NCBI RefSeq assembly: GCF_032854445.1
Contig: NC_088297.1
Span: 924,169 to 988,168, forward strand
Length of the DNA: 64,000 nt
DNA from: Liolophura sinensis
Lineage: Eukaryota; Mollusca; Polyplacophora; Chitonida; Chitonidae
Direction: 5' to 3'
The notes beneath the pieces were generated by a model, which had not been told where the DNA came from, did not search any database, and saw nothing but the letters and a program-made list of their open reading frames with translations. Positions within the stretch are counted from its first letter, which is position 1. Each line of letters starts with the position of its first letter. A program made the translations under genes and the position numbers. Shown one piece after another: positions 45,607 through 58,800 of the stretch.

Positions 45607-46989
45607 AAAGAGTTTCAATCTTCTGAAAATGATCTGACTTTCAGCACAGGTAAGAATTTTTTAACGTTGAAAACATTTTCAATATTTTGTTGATCTCATT
45701 AAACATATAGAAATTTTCTCTTTGTGTGAAAAAAAATTCGTGGTTATGAACCTAAAATTGGGGTCGGGGTGACTGACTTGTATTCAACGGTAGGACCAAA
45801 GGATCTGTGAATATCGGCTGCAAAGATTTAGCTTTTAAACGATGCGATAGTTAAGTTTTTAAAGAACTACGTTCATGGTGTGAAGATGAATGTGATGCAA
45901 CGTGATGGACAAAATGAAGTTTGTTCTGATTCCTATGGGAGCAAATCTGTAATATTGAACCTGATTTCGGTGAATAGGAACAGTGTCTTGGTTTATGTTC
46001 GTCAGTGTAAATGTAAATGGGGTTCGCCAGCCTTCTACAAAGGGAAACAAATCGTGTAACTGATGAAACAACAGTGCCCCCTATGTATTTGAATAACGGT
46101 GTCACCTTTGATTATTCATGATTACTGGTGTATTGTTATTTAAGTAGGTAGAGGGCACTGCTATATTATCAGTTATAAACTTTGCTACCCTTTGTACAGG
46201 GCTGGCGGAACCCATTGACTTGACCCGCAACAAAATTTGTTGAAATCATGGCCTCGTCGAATCACTGGAAATGTGACCATTTCGTGTTATGCAGCTAAAG
46301 AGAACGAACAGACAACACTAAACTTCCATTGTAAAAAAACTTTTTTATTTTTTCACTGGTGTTTCATGAACTAAGTAGAGTGCTTCACAATAACTATGCT
46401 CTAGGCGGGTTAACATACCCAAATAAAAGAAAACCTTACGGAGATGCTGAGACCGAAACTACTGGTAAAATCGGTGACAATTTTCAGCACTTCAGAAATG
46501 AAGTTATGGGACTCCAGACCCCCAAAATGCATTCCAGTGCAGTTTCCAAAACAACATCTGAAACAAACCATCAAAGAACAAAGAAAGTATATAATTAGGA
46601 CGGAATCATGCAAGAAACAGTCAACAGTTTTCAATGATATTGGAATAACGCTAGGGTTCTCGTAGGTGAGTAACAGCAGTATGCAAATCGCGTACCATGT
46701 TAGCATGTAAGTTGCTGACAATCAAATTACGTAAGATGTGGTGACAAGGTTTGGGCTCGAACCAAAGATCGCCTCTACCGCTAGCCTAAAAGGGAATTCC
46801 CTCCAGCCTGGGGATAGTTAGCGCTTGTATAGCATCCTGTAGGTATACGCATCTCCGTTGTGCTTTGGGCAGATCTGTTCATATATCCATCCAGGTTATC
46901 TAATCCAATACGACAAATAGAGAAACCGTAGCCCTGGGTCCACGACAATGAGACACAAGTATGAAGCAGGGTGCCAGAAAAGTCTGGAG

Positions 46990-47600
46990 TTTTGTATGTG
47001 TAATACTAGTCGGCATTATCAAATAGAATGGTTCTTTGCTCAGTACAAATGTGTATGTGTAATACAGAAGGCTAGTCGGCATCATCAAATAGAATGGTTC
47101 TTTGCTCAGTACAAATGTGTATGTGTAATACAGAAGATTAGTCGGCATCATCAAATAGAATGATTATCTGCTCAGTACAAATGTGTATGTGTAATACAGA
47201 AGATTAGTCGGCATCATCAAATAGAATGGTTCTTTGCTCAGTACACATGTGTATGTGTAATACAAAAGACTAGTCGGCATCATCAAATAAAATGATTATC
47301 TGCTCAGTACAAATGTGTATGTGTAATACAGAAGATTAGTCGGTATCATCAAAGCGGATGGTTCTCTGCTCAATACAAATATGTATGTGTAATACAAAAG
47401 ATTAGTCGGCATCATTTCTGCTCAATACAAATATGTATGGTGTAATACAGAAGATTAGTCGACATTATCAAAAGGGGTGGTTCTCTGCTCAAAACAAATA
47501 TGTAATACTGAAGATTAGTCGACATCATTAAAACGGGTGGTTCTCTGCTCAGTACAAATATGTATGTGTAATACAGAAGACTAGTCGGCATCATCAAAGC
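46990..47600. repeat. 66-bp minisatellite, ~9 copies (segment B)
   Basis: Same unit as 28225-29490 but fewer copies, with frame-breaking indels (for example an extra G in GTATGGTGTAATAC near 47438). Confidence 0.88.
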
Positions 47601-47746
47601 TGGCTTCCTCTCCGGCCAAAAGTGGGAAGGTCTGGCAGAAACCTGCGGATGGTCGTATTTCCTCCCACCCTAATGCTGGCCGCAGTCGTATAAGTGAAAT
47701 ATTCTTGAGTACGGCGTAAACAAAAATTAAATAAATAAATAAATAA
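47598..47746 (+). mobile_element. SINE, 5' half deleted (paralogue of 29499-29758)
   Basis: Begins GCTGGCTTCCTCTCCGGCC directly after array sequence and ends in (AAAT)n, at the same array position as the full SINE in segment A. Confidence 0.88.
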
Positions 47747-48093
47747 ATCAAATCGTGCGGTTCTCTGCTCATCAGACTTTTCTTCCTTATTTAGGCGACT
47801 GCCTTTCCACCACTAGCGAATTAGGTTGCCCATTTGTATATGCATAATAAGGTTTGTGATTAACGTTTAGGCATAAATCAAACATTCATCTTTCTATTAA
47901 ACACGAAAAATACAGCTTCTCACTGGACAAAGCCTATGGAGGCTTAACTGATTCTCACTGGGCAGAGCATATGGAGGCTTTACCGATAGATACATCTTAT
48001 TCACAAGCCAAAAACACAACTGTTACAGACATAACAGCATGCAAATGTGAAACACAACAATATTAATATGGATACAAGCATATGTCATTGGCG

Positions 48094-48173
48094 GTTCCCT
48101 ACCACCATAATGCTGGCCACTGTCGTATAAGTGAAATATTCTTGAGTGCAGCGTAAGACATCAATAACATGAA
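48094..48173 (+). mobile_element. SINE 3' fragment (paralogue of 30104-30184)
   Basis: TAATGCTGGCCACTGTCGTA to AAGACATCAATAACATGAAT. Confidence 0.8.
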
Positions 48174-49104
48174 TAAATTAAATAAATGTATGATTGGTGT
48201 GTAGACATCAGAATGAGTTTTGTCGTTGCTTACATGTATAGAATGTTAAACTATTTCAGCGTTTTTAGATTTGTCTGTAGGTCCCATCTTGGTAATATGT
48301 TTGTGGATGTGCACACGTTGAAATATGCTGCGATTCGACGTACCGCTGTGAACGAACCGCTTGTAGTCTTCGACTTCGTCACGGTCTGGTAGTTTCTCAC
48401 TAGCTTAAACTGACATATTTCAATCACGCACCAAGTCTCGTAGTACTTTAGTATACACACCGTCTTACACTACATTGGTGTTAAACAGTAGATATACAAA
48501 CAACGGCATAGTTCGTACAGAGCGCTTTAGTTCGCCTTTAGAGAGACGAGCTTAAGTCCCAATCTGACCCTCATTGTAACATTGTAAATATCATACAAGA
48601 CTTGACATATATTGTGAGGCGTTAAAATGAAAATGCTAAATACTGCACCAATCGATAATCCGAATAAAAATATTCTGAATTGATGGTGATTTTTTGATAT
48701 GTGAATCTATCGAAACTATTTCATTAAAAGATTTACTATATCTTGGGGATTGTTTGACCAGAATTAGGGATTAGGGGATTAAGGAAGATTTGTATTTTGT
48801 TTCAGTAAAAAGCCATAATAGTTTGGTATTAGTATCGATCGAAATACAATGTGTACCCTAATACATTTAAAATGACCTCAATTTTTAAGAGTTGATTTGA
48901 GCTGCACAAATACTTATCGATTGCCTGGACGATTTGATTCTTTGTTGCGTTTTACGTACTTTCTTCATTCCCTTATCCACTGATATAATAGCATTGTCAT
49001 TCCAAACAACGCATGATTTATTTATTAAATTTATTTTATTAAATTTATTTTATTACACTCAATCAGACTATCAGTTAAAATGAACAGATTTATTTTTCAG
49101 AGTA

Positions 49105-49375
49105 CTCTAACAGTACTTTCTGTTCATACCATACTGTAAAAATACCTTCTGTTTATACCATGCTGTAGAAATACCCTCTGTTCATATCATACTGCAAAAA
49201 TACCCTCTGTTCAACCCATATAGTAAAAGTACTGTCTGTTCATACCACACTCTAAAAATACCCTCTGTTCAAACAATATAGTAAAAATACCCTCTGTGCA
49301 ATCCATACAGTAAAAATACCCTCTCTTCATACTATACTCTACAAATACCCCCTGTTCATACCATACTATAACGAT
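49105..49375. repeat. ~30-bp tandem array, ~9 copies
   Basis: The unit ATACCCTCTGTTCATACCATACTGTAAAA varies between copies. Only about two units exist at the paralogous 31655-31715. Confidence 0.88.
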
Positions 49376-49502
49376 TTGCACTGTCAAGATAATCGCACAT
49401 GACTTGTAGTCGAAGTTAATGCCAGTAAATTAATTAAACAAAGTGAATTTTTTGACCTAAAACTATGCTTATATCTATGAAAGGCTGAAAATACCCCAAA
49501 GA

Positions 49503-49633
49503 TTGCTAGCAACCTGCGGATGGTCGTGGGTTTCCACCGGAGAGTGCCCCGCTTCCTCCATAATGCTGGCCGCCGTCGTATAAGTGAATTATTTTTGAGC
49601 ACGGTGTAAAACACCAATGAAATAAATAAAAAA
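49503..49633 (+). mobile_element. tRNA-headed SINE, 5'-truncated
   Basis: GATTGCTAGCAACCTGCGGA to AACACCAATGAAATAAATA. Confidence 0.85.
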
Positions 49634-49764
49634 TATATTAAAAACTGCTACAAAATGTCCGAATTTTGTTGATTTGTGTGCAAGTGCAAAATGGTAGAAT
49701 GTTTTAGCATAACCTTGTGAGTTTGTTGGTGCCACAGCGAAAAAAATTAAAACATTCCGGTCAT

Positions 49765-50475
49765 GCGCAAAGATCTTTGTGCCCATAGGCAAGAGTGTCC
49801 ACCCCGTTTTCAGCTATCCAGCGCTTGGAGTCGAAGGGTGTGAGCGGTACCTTGTTCAGACGCCGCCTGTAGATGCAATGGCGCTCTGACCGCAGGACAT
49901 CCATGCCATCGCGGAAGGTCTGCTTTTCGAAGCGGGCCTCTTTGTACTAGTCATGTTTAATGTGCTTCTTCACGGTGGTCTTTTTCACTCCCGTGGCCTT
50001 TTTGATGTTGTGGTCGCTGGCCTCGAGAATACTATAAATCTTCGGGTGCAGGCAGATGTATTTGGCTCTAGGGCGCCCAACACACTCATCCTTCATTTTC
50101 CCCAAGACCTTCTTGCTCGCCATGCTTTGCAGTGGGTTGTCTTTTGGATAGTGAGACGTGTCATACTGGTCTGCATGCCTGGCCATGTCCCTGTATGCAC
50201 CTTCGATCTGGATCTTCAGCAGCAGGCTGTCTGTGTCAGTGTAGAGGAGTTGGCTACGCTCACCGTACTGAGACTGCTTCTGGTTGTACTAGAGGTCACA
50301 CATCATGTGTTTAGAGACGTCTAGGATGCTCACACCGACATAAACGTGGCGGTTGAGCACTAGGCGGCTCTTGTGCATCTGAATCGGTGCAGGGCCATTA
50401 TGGAATATGTTGGTTCGGGCGAAGGCCGGTCTTGCTATCAAACAGGGCGGCTTGAGCAAGTTGTTCATGAGCAAG
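49765..50475 (-). pseudogene. Protein-primed DNA polymerase B, C-terminal fragment of a Polinton-like element
   Basis: About 235 codons in one frame with in-frame stops near 50289 and at 49947. Order: LNRHVYVGVSILDVSK, YGERSQLLYTDTDSLLLKIQ (motif C, with the two metal-binding Asp of DTDS), KDECVGRPRAKYICLHPKIY, ATGVKKTTVKKHIKHD, RLNKVPLTPFDSKRWIAENG and VDTLAYGHKD, the natural C-terminal end. Nothing else of the element remains here; segment D follows at once. It complements the copy at 41445-42050, which lost exactly this core. Confidence 0.85.
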
Positions 50476-50489
50476 ATACTTACTGTTTT

Positions 50490-51240
50490 TCGATTATGTT
50501 TTCAGAGCAAAATTAAATTAATTGAGAAATAAAAATATTTTTCCACGCTTCTACGAAGCCGTAAAAGTCACGTGGCAAAAAAATGTCACTGGAATGAAAT
50601 ATAAGAAACGCAGTTGTGTTTTATCAATACAGTAAGATTTTCATTTGTTTACCAGATACTAGTAATAATTATTTACGTGAGGCAAATTCAAAGAATGGTT
50701 TCGTCAACTTTTATATAAAATTTATTGTGGTGTCATGCTTTTTAAAAATGCATTATGCATCAAGAACTGCCTTCCCCTGTGGACTACACCATATAGTCAG
50801 TGCCGTAATTTTATGCCACCTTTAGCGTTCAGTTCTTTTCCCTAAATGAAGAACGTGACTGGTCTCGAACAAGATCCTTCTCAATTTTCTTTTCAAAAAG
50901 TTGTATCGGAAGCTATCAAAATTGTAGGGAAGAAAGAAGACTTTTATGGAAAGTTCCACGGTGAGTAGAATGTACTGAGTGTTCTGTTTCGGCGCATTGA
51001 CCTCATCTGACCTGTTCTACACTTGTCCACATTGTTAAGAAAGTTTCAGCATTTCGACATGTACCTGTCAGGATAGAAATATGCTCTGTGTGTTACTGAC
51101 ATATAAGTGTGCTTTGTGTATTATTAGATCCAGTGGTTTTCTTAGGGTGTTCCCTTTATATAAGGTAGTCGTACTGGTTTGCACCGCATTATACATATAT
51201 GAGTATTTTTTATGCACATAGCTGTCACAGTATACCGACG
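50490..51240. repeat. Segmental duplication, segment D (copy of 43265-44035)
   Basis: Second copy of segment C, starting immediately after the PolB fragment. Confidence 0.88.
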
Positions 51241-51249
51241 TTTTAAATT

Positions 51250-52270
51250 TGTATTACGGATGATACGTTATTCCAGAGTAAAGGTACGGAAATTTATTAC
51301 CTATTAATCATTTAGATGATACCTTAATCCAGAGAACGTGTAGGAAATTCATTACCTGTCAATCATTCGGCTGATACCCTAATCCACAGTAAAGGTACGG
51401 AAATTCATTACCTGTTAATTATTAGGCTGATACCTTAATCCAGAGAACAGGAACGGAAACTCATTATCTGTTAATTATTCTCCTGATACCTTAACCCAGA
51501 GAACAGGTACGGAAACTCATTACCTGTTAATTATTCGGTTGATACCCTTAATCCAGAGAACAGGTACGGAAATTCATCACTTGTTAATTATTCGGCTGAT
51601 AACTTAACCCAGAGAACAGGTACGGAAACTCATTACCTGTTCATTATTCGACTGATACCTTAACCAAGAGAACAGGCACGGAAACTCATTACCCGTTAAT
51701 TATTCGGCTGATACCTTAACCCATAGAACAGGTACGGAAACTCGTTACCTGTTAATTATTCGGCTGATACCTTAATCCAGAGAACAGGAACGGAAACTCA
51801 TTACCTGTCAATCATTCGGCTGATACTCTAATCCACAGTAAAGGTACGGTAATTCATTACCTGTTAATTATTCGGCTGATACTTTAATCCAGAGAACAGG
51901 AACGGAAACTCATTATCTGTTAATCATTCGGCTGATACCTTAACCCAGAGAACAGGTACGGAAACTCATTACCTGTTAATTATTGGGATGCTACCTTAAT
52001 CCAGAGTAAAGGCACGACAACTCATTACTTTATTTATTTATTTGATTGGTGTTTCACGCCGTACTCAAGAGTATTTCACTTATACGACGGCGGCCAGCAT
52101 TATGGTGGGAGGAAGCCGGGCAGATCCCGGCGAAATGGAAACTCATTAGCTGTTAATCACTGCGATGATACGTTAATGTAGAGAAAAGGTACGGAAACTA
52201 ATTACCCGTTCGTCATTCGATTGATAACTGAATCCAGAGTAAAAGTACGAAAAACATTACTTGTTACTCA
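51250..52270. repeat. 56-bp minisatellite, ~16 copies, interrupted by a SINE
   Basis: The unit TTATTCGGCTGATACCTTAA...CGGAAACTCATTACCTGTTAA repeats from ~51250 to 52025 and resumes at ~52135-52270 after a SINE insertion. The same unit appears three to four times at 44035-44215. Confidence 0.9.
52029..52137 (-). mobile_element. SINE 3' fragment inserted in the 56-bp array
   Basis: TTTATTTATTTGATTGGTGT to GGGCAGATCCCGG, with array units on both sides. Confidence 0.85.
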
Positions 52271-52837
52271 TTTCCTAATTTAAACATTATTATTTGAAGC
52301 AAGATATATTTCATAGATACAGTTAAAATATTTTCGTCGACATTTTTGTCAATCTTAATATCTCTGAATTGAGTTTTCAGATTTTTACATTTGCAGATAA
52401 AAATTGTAAACTCATAATGGAGGTAACTCTTTGGAGATTACTTTGAATACAGGTAAATGTCATTCAACTGAGACACTTTTTTAAAAACAATGTGGACTTT
52501 GTCTAATTTGATAGCCGCGCTCAAGAATTTTTCATTTATTTGACGGCAGGCAGACTAATCCAGCATATCAACAAAAACCGGTAGCTTTTGATTTAGTTTT
52601 TTTTCTGAGCAATTCCAGTGCGATTGCACATACACCGTTGGCTGTGTTTTGTAAACACACCGGACGCGTCGGGCACATTTCTCCGTCCTACTTAGATACC
52701 TGTATTTTATTAGCACAAAACACACAGAAATTCTGTCTGCTACTCTTTATCGTCTTTCTATACTTTCTCTGGGGATACCGCTTCACACACATACTTATGT
52801 AACGCATTTACTTTCTCATGAAACAGACGACCCAGCC
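52271..52837. promoter_or_regulatory. Upstream region of the SEA/LDLa gene
   Basis: Must contain the promoter and 5'UTR of the gene starting at 52838 unless an untranslated first exon lies further left. No definite TATA or initiator. A degraded SINE end (CGCGCTCAAGAATTTTTCAT, ~52515) lies inside. Confidence 0.3.
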
Positions 52838-55800
52838 ATGGACGTCACACTAGGACAAAAACGAAAGGGCTCTTCTGAAATCGGAATTGGACGAAAAGTA
52901 AGCGACTCAATCCTGTGCTCCAAATGGTCTGCCACAACCGAGCGAGCCTACCAGATTAATGAGGGCGCTAGTTTTGATACGACGGACTCGAGTTCAAATC
53001 CAATTTCTTCCCAAAATGGGGTGCATTCCGAAGATTGGTGCCAGCAGAAGAAAACCAACGGAAAGAAGTCTGTGTACAGGTGTGCTGTGGTGACGATGTG
53101 TGTAGCGGTTCTCCTTTGCATCGCCGCCGGCATTGCCGTTGCCGTGGTACTAACATTGAACCCAACAATTACAAAAGGTAAGAGAGGGTTTTGATTTATT
53201 TCCATTTGTTTAAAATCTGTACATTTATTTCTCGCCCGTTGTCCAACGTGTGCCTCAGTACCTGGAGTATATTTTTGCTTAATGATGAATTTATTTATTT
53301 ATTGTTTGATTAATTGATTTATTTGTAATGGTGCAAGGACATAGACCCGCATCATCTACATGTACACACCACCAGCACATCAACTTCTGTATGTGAGCTC
53401 TCGTTGACGGAGATGAATAAAACCTCTTGTCTCTGTGATCCCGGGTTCGAATCCAGAATCCCTTCCTGGCTCTAAAAGAGCTAAAATTCAGGCGATTTGT
53501 AAGTTTCTTGTCGAATGGCGGTGGTTTATTCCGGACAATCTGGCTTCCTCTCACCACAAAACCTCTCACTACTACGGTTTAACCTTTGTTTGACTACACG
53601 CCGTTAAGCACAAGTGAAAAGAAAATTTTACTATAATAGTTAGACAAACAAATCTTTTAAATTTTATGTACAAGGTTTGATTTGTTGTTTTTTTTAGAGA
53701 TTTTTTCATTGTATTGAAGAATGTTTGCCGTCTATAGTGTGAGAAAGTCTCCATGTCAATACTTTAGTCTTTAGTGTAATTTTAGTCTTTGACTGTTCAA
53801 ACAGCGCAGGGAAGGAAGCATGGTGTAAATATGAGACAGACCCATTTTTTATGTTGTTTTTTTATTGGTTTCACGCCTTTCCTTCAAAAAATGTAAACAA
53901 AAATAATGAGAGATTATGCAATTGGAATCCTTTTGTTACGTTAGATATCACTCCAGTCTATTAACGAAATACGGACAAGTGATGCTAGATATTGACTGAC
54001 GCGACTGATATCAGTCGTCATAAAGGGCACAACTTTTACTGGCTCTCTTTAAATGTGACGTAAGCACAACCCAGTTTTGGACAACACGATTTGACGGGTT
54101 CTCATGCATTGAAAGTAAATACTGTAATATATAGGTTGGTGTATATATTACGAAACATAACCAAGGCCAGGTGATGATTGTTGGTTTGAGCAAGTAAACA
54201 ATAAAATGCTCCACCTTTTTGTGAGAAAATTATGTAGAAAAACGGCACAAATATTTCGCAACATCATTGCCGCAATTTCAATACAGGTACACTCGCTGAC
54301 CTAGTTTGCACTCTTAGTAGTCAAGTCATAAAGTGTTGGGAAGCTTTTTGGAAATGTCGGCATGTCACTTTTAAAAAAACTTTATGTCAATAAATGTGAG
54401 CAGTCGTCTTTAACATCAGCACAATCAAAACTAAACCTCAGTAAATCCACATATTGAAAGACATCCGAGATAAAACGATATAAAACGTGAACCGAATTCA
54501 CCAGGTCTATGAAAAGAAAAGCAATTCGTGAACGGCCAGGGGATCTGAATATAATTCAATCTAGGCCTCAAAACAGACATTCGTATAAAAGCCGTCTACA
54601 AAAATGGACGTTCCATGTCAATAATCACATGGCCAATTCCCGAAACAAAAATAGCATTGCCAGTGATCTTAGTAACAATACTAGTGATCGTTAATATTTA
54701 TTTATTTATATATTTGATTGATGTTTTACGCTGTACTCAAGAGTACTTCAGTTATACAACGGCGGTCAGCATTATGGTGGGAGGAAACCCGGCAGAGCCC
54801 GGGGGAAACACACAACCATCCTCAGGTTGCATGAAGGCCTTACGGCGTAAGGCAGAGAGAAAGCCAGCATGACCTGGACTTGGACTCACAGCGAGCGCAT
54901 TGGTGAAAGGCTGCTGGATCATTACGCTGCGCTAGCGCGCTAACCAACTGAGCCAGGGAGGCCCATTGCATGATTAGGCCTAAATGGTAATGCTGCATAT
55001 TTTTGAATATATTTCAAATCAATATTTAGCACTTTTTTGACCTACTTAACACAATAATGTCCTTCAGATGTGAACAATCACTCTGTCCTTCAGATGTGAA
55101 CAATCACTCTGTCCTTCAGATGTGAACAATCACTCGGTCTCATGTGAACAACCACTCTATCATTCAGTGTTCTTTCGAAGCGCCTTTTGGGCTACGCCTA
55201 ATGCCATAAACACGACCGTCGTGGTTTTTGTAAAATATTCTTGAACATGGCTATTGCTTGTTGACAAATTGTTTCGCTAGTTTTTGGGTATTTTTACCGT
55301 CCTATTTGCTTTTTTTCTCTAGTAATTATAGCCGCCATGCTTGCTGTAATGTGATTAAGCCATTTTTAGCCATCCTCGGAGAAAACGTTTGCCAGATATC
55401 TGACAAGCTTCCCCACTATAAAGTCGGGACCGGTAGATCCAGGATCAATCCTTGGTCGAGTCACACCTAAGACATTAAAAGAGGAAGTTGTAACTTCCTC
55501 GCTTGGCGTTCAGCATGAAGGGGATAGTGCAACGACTGGTTGACCCGTATCAGTATAATGGCTTGGGCGGGGCGGCTTACTTGCCTTCGGTAAGTCGTCT
55601 CAGTGATGCAGCACTAAATAAAAGAGCGGTGGAAATCCGTCCTGCAACAAGGAGGCACATTACACGTGCATGCACCCTAATGATTCCTTCGTCGTCATAT
55701 GACTGAAAAATTGTTGAGTACGACGTTAAAGCCCAAGCACTCACTCACTCACTCCCCACTATAAAGCCAGCAGCCGACACAGCGAGGGCTGTTCTGGAGC

Positions 55801-58800
55801 ACGCGACAAAGGACTTCCTGTAAAAAGTTCAAATGACTAACACCTATATTACCAAGACTGTTCTAGTCAACGATATCTTCAGGTGACCCGGAGACTATAG
55901 ACGTTGAAGGTCAGATTGTCCTCAAAGACAAGTGGTCAGAAGCACTGGGAGATAAGTCCTCGAAGGAGTACCAAAACAAGGTTGCTTCTATTAAGTCTGA
56001 GGTGAGATTTTAGGAAAATATTCATCACAACATTGTTCTTTTACTACCAAGATGGTTTACTAGTAAAATAAACTTCTTGGTTTATTGACACAATATACAT
56101 GTACAATCAGTTGGTTTACTGGCACGGTATCCAACTTCTTGGTTTACTAGCAAAGTAAACAACTTCTATTTATTTTTTTATTTATTTATTTGATTGGTGT
56201 TTTACGCCGTACTCAAGAATATTTCACTTATAGGACGGCGGTCAGCATTATGGTGGGTGGAAACCGGGCAGAGCCCTGGGGAAACCCACGATCATCCGCA
56301 GGTTGCTGGAAGACCTTCCCACTTACGGCCGAAGAGGAAGCCAACATGAGCTGAACTTGAACTCAGAGCGACCGCATTATTCCTGGGTACCGCGTAAAAG
56401 CCAAATGACGATGCAAGGACGATTTCGGGACAAACTGAGATGATAGCAGGTGAAGGGCGGCCATTCTGACATGTGTCCGACTCGTCTTTCCGCTGGAAAA
56501 GTCACCTCATTGCCTCCCGAATAAAGCACATAGTTTTGTGGGATTTAACCCTTTTTCCATATTGACCAGAATGTTCAATAAGATAACGAGACTGGAAAAA
56601 AGTAACACCTTTATCTTATCATTTGTTTATTTGAAATTCTCATATACATTCAGGTCTCGGTTTCCTCCCACCATAATCCTGGCCGACATTGTATAGGTGA
56701 AATATTCTCGAGGGAAAAAAACTAATCAGATAAAGGAATAAATAAATATATTCAGCTCTGTGTAGAATCTCTCACACATTACCGAAATTGGCCTTAGTCA
56801 GTGACGCTCACACCACAAGAGTGTACATGTATATGCTGAATTTTCGTATTACTGCAAGGAATATATAGCTAAGAAACTCTTTTTCTCATTCGTAATGGTT
56901 AACTCTGTCAGCTGGTTTTTGAGAAGCGGACTTTATTACTAGGGCAGTTACCTGGGGAGGCGTCATAATTATTCTAACATCAGTTACGAACATGAGCAGG
57001 TTAGTGTCATCCAATGTGGAATTGTTCTGTAACCAAATGGTACAAAACAGTATTTTACTGCGAAAAACAAACAGTGACTGGTTACCAACTAGCCTGAGCT
57101 AACCCAGCTTCAGCTGTCTTGTCGGGGGTCTCCATGGCTCAGCTGGTTAACACGCTAGCGCAGCGTAATGACCCAGGACGCTCTCACCAATGCGGTCGCT
57201 GTGAGTTCAAGTCCAGCCCATGCTGGCTTCCTCTCCGGCCGTAAGTCGGAAGGTCCTCCAGCAATCTGCGGATGGTCGTGGGTTTTCCCCTGGCTCTGCC
57301 CGGTTTCCTCCCGCTATAATGCTGACCGCAGACGTATAAGTGAAATACTCTAGAGTACGGCGTAAAACACCAATCAAATAAAGAAATAAATCAACTATTT
57401 TGTCTGCTTCATGGGCGTAAAATAAATTCATATACCGTACCCTTCTATCTGTCTACAGCTTGATCAAGCGTTTAAGGCGGGGAAAGTAAAATCAATTTAT
57501 GAGGACGTGAAAATCACAAACCTAAGGTAGAGTGGACATTTTCTTTAAATTTTTGCTGTTGCGCTGAAACTTTAACATTGATGCCACAGGTAGATTTCTT
57601 AAATTTTTTGAACAAACGTCAGAGCTGGGGCTATGATTCTACACATTTATGGTTTGGTACATAAGTGCATGAGTGGATCGATATATGTGCCCAATGCTAG
57701 AAATCAACAAAGGGGGCAGCGCATTAGGTATACATGTAGCTCTGGCTCTCGCTGGAAGCGTGTTTCAACTTCTTCAGGTTTTCCCAATGGAATATGTTCT
57801 GAGGACAAAGAACAACAAATGTACACAAAACCTCTTCTGTTCTGTAAATCCAATATACATTTTGTAAAGAGGCGTCCGACCAACCAGTCAACAAATTAGC
57901 TAATATTTACAAACAATCATGATTGACATCGTGAAACTGTAAACCAGTCGCATTGCTGTATTGTTCGTAATCTCTGTATTATATTCGATGTCTTTTTCCT
58001 TAGTCCCGGCAGCATTATTGTTGATTTTGTGGTACTGCTAAAAGTGCCATCAAATGACATATCCTTCAAGGACGGCGCTGTTGTGGTGAAGCTAGAGGAC
58101 GGAAGTGACGTAGAGGTCACGGGTCTGATAAAAGATACCATCAGTAGAGAAGTCAGCATGGACATGGATGATGACATGACGATGGTGAAAGGTGAGTTTA
58201 ACATAGGTCCTGCTGAGGTAGCTTGAAAACTCTGGGTTGGTTGGTGAAAGGTGAGATCAAGATAGGTCCTGCTTGGGTAGCTTGAACACTCTGGGTTGGT
58301 TGGTAAAAGGTGAGATCAAGATAGGTCCTGCTGAGGTACCTTGAACACTCTGGGTTGGTTGGTGAAAGCTGAGAACAACATAGGTCCTGCTGAGGTATCT
58401 TGATCTCTCTGGGTTGGTTGGTTAAAACTGAGATCAACATAGGTTCTGTTGGGGTAGCTTGAACACTCTGGATTGGTTGATGAAAGGTGAGATCAAGAGA
58501 GGTCCTGCCGGGGTAGCTTGAACACTCTGGGTTGGTTGGTAAAAGGTGAGATCAACATAGGTCCGGCTGGGGTAGCTTGAACACTCTGGGTTGGTTGGTG
58601 AAAGGTGAGATCAAGATAGGTCCTGCTTGGGTAGCTTGAACACTCTGGGTTGGTTGGTTGATGTATAACGACTTGCTCAAGAAATTTTCTGCAAAATCTG
58701 TCTATATTCCTTATTACTTTACACAGGCTAAAGGGAACTTAAATTGTACGTTATCCTCGAATGAACCATTCCTTTACTTACTTGCATTCTTGTTTACAGT

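Larger units (their letters stand above)
44524..49410. repeat. Segmental duplication, segment B (copy of 26821-31745)
   Basis: Second copy of segment A. It differs by an extra ~1.1 kb at 45300-46400 (which includes a SINE fragment and no coding signal), a shorter 66-bp array, and an expanded ~30-bp array at 49110-49370. It lacks the TIR element that follows segment A. Confidence 0.88.
53178..55882. other. First intron of the SEA/LDLa gene
   Basis: Holds a tRNA-like promoter trace (CCCGGGTTCGAATCCAGAAT, ~53443) followed by CAATCTGGCTTCCTC, probably an old SINE of another family; a short 26-29-bp tandem repeat at 55061-55160 (CCTTCAGATGTGAACAATCACTC); and the two SINEs listed separately. Confidence 0.5.

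Noticed and set aside
49947-50186. A separate small gene of 79 codons
   Set aside because: It is the stretch between two in-frame stops of the PolB fragment; the DTDS motif lies just upstream in the same frame.
53430-53465. B-box-like GGGTTCGAATCC suggesting a tRNA gene
   Set aside because: No matching A box or acceptor stem at tRNA distance; more likely an old SINE.
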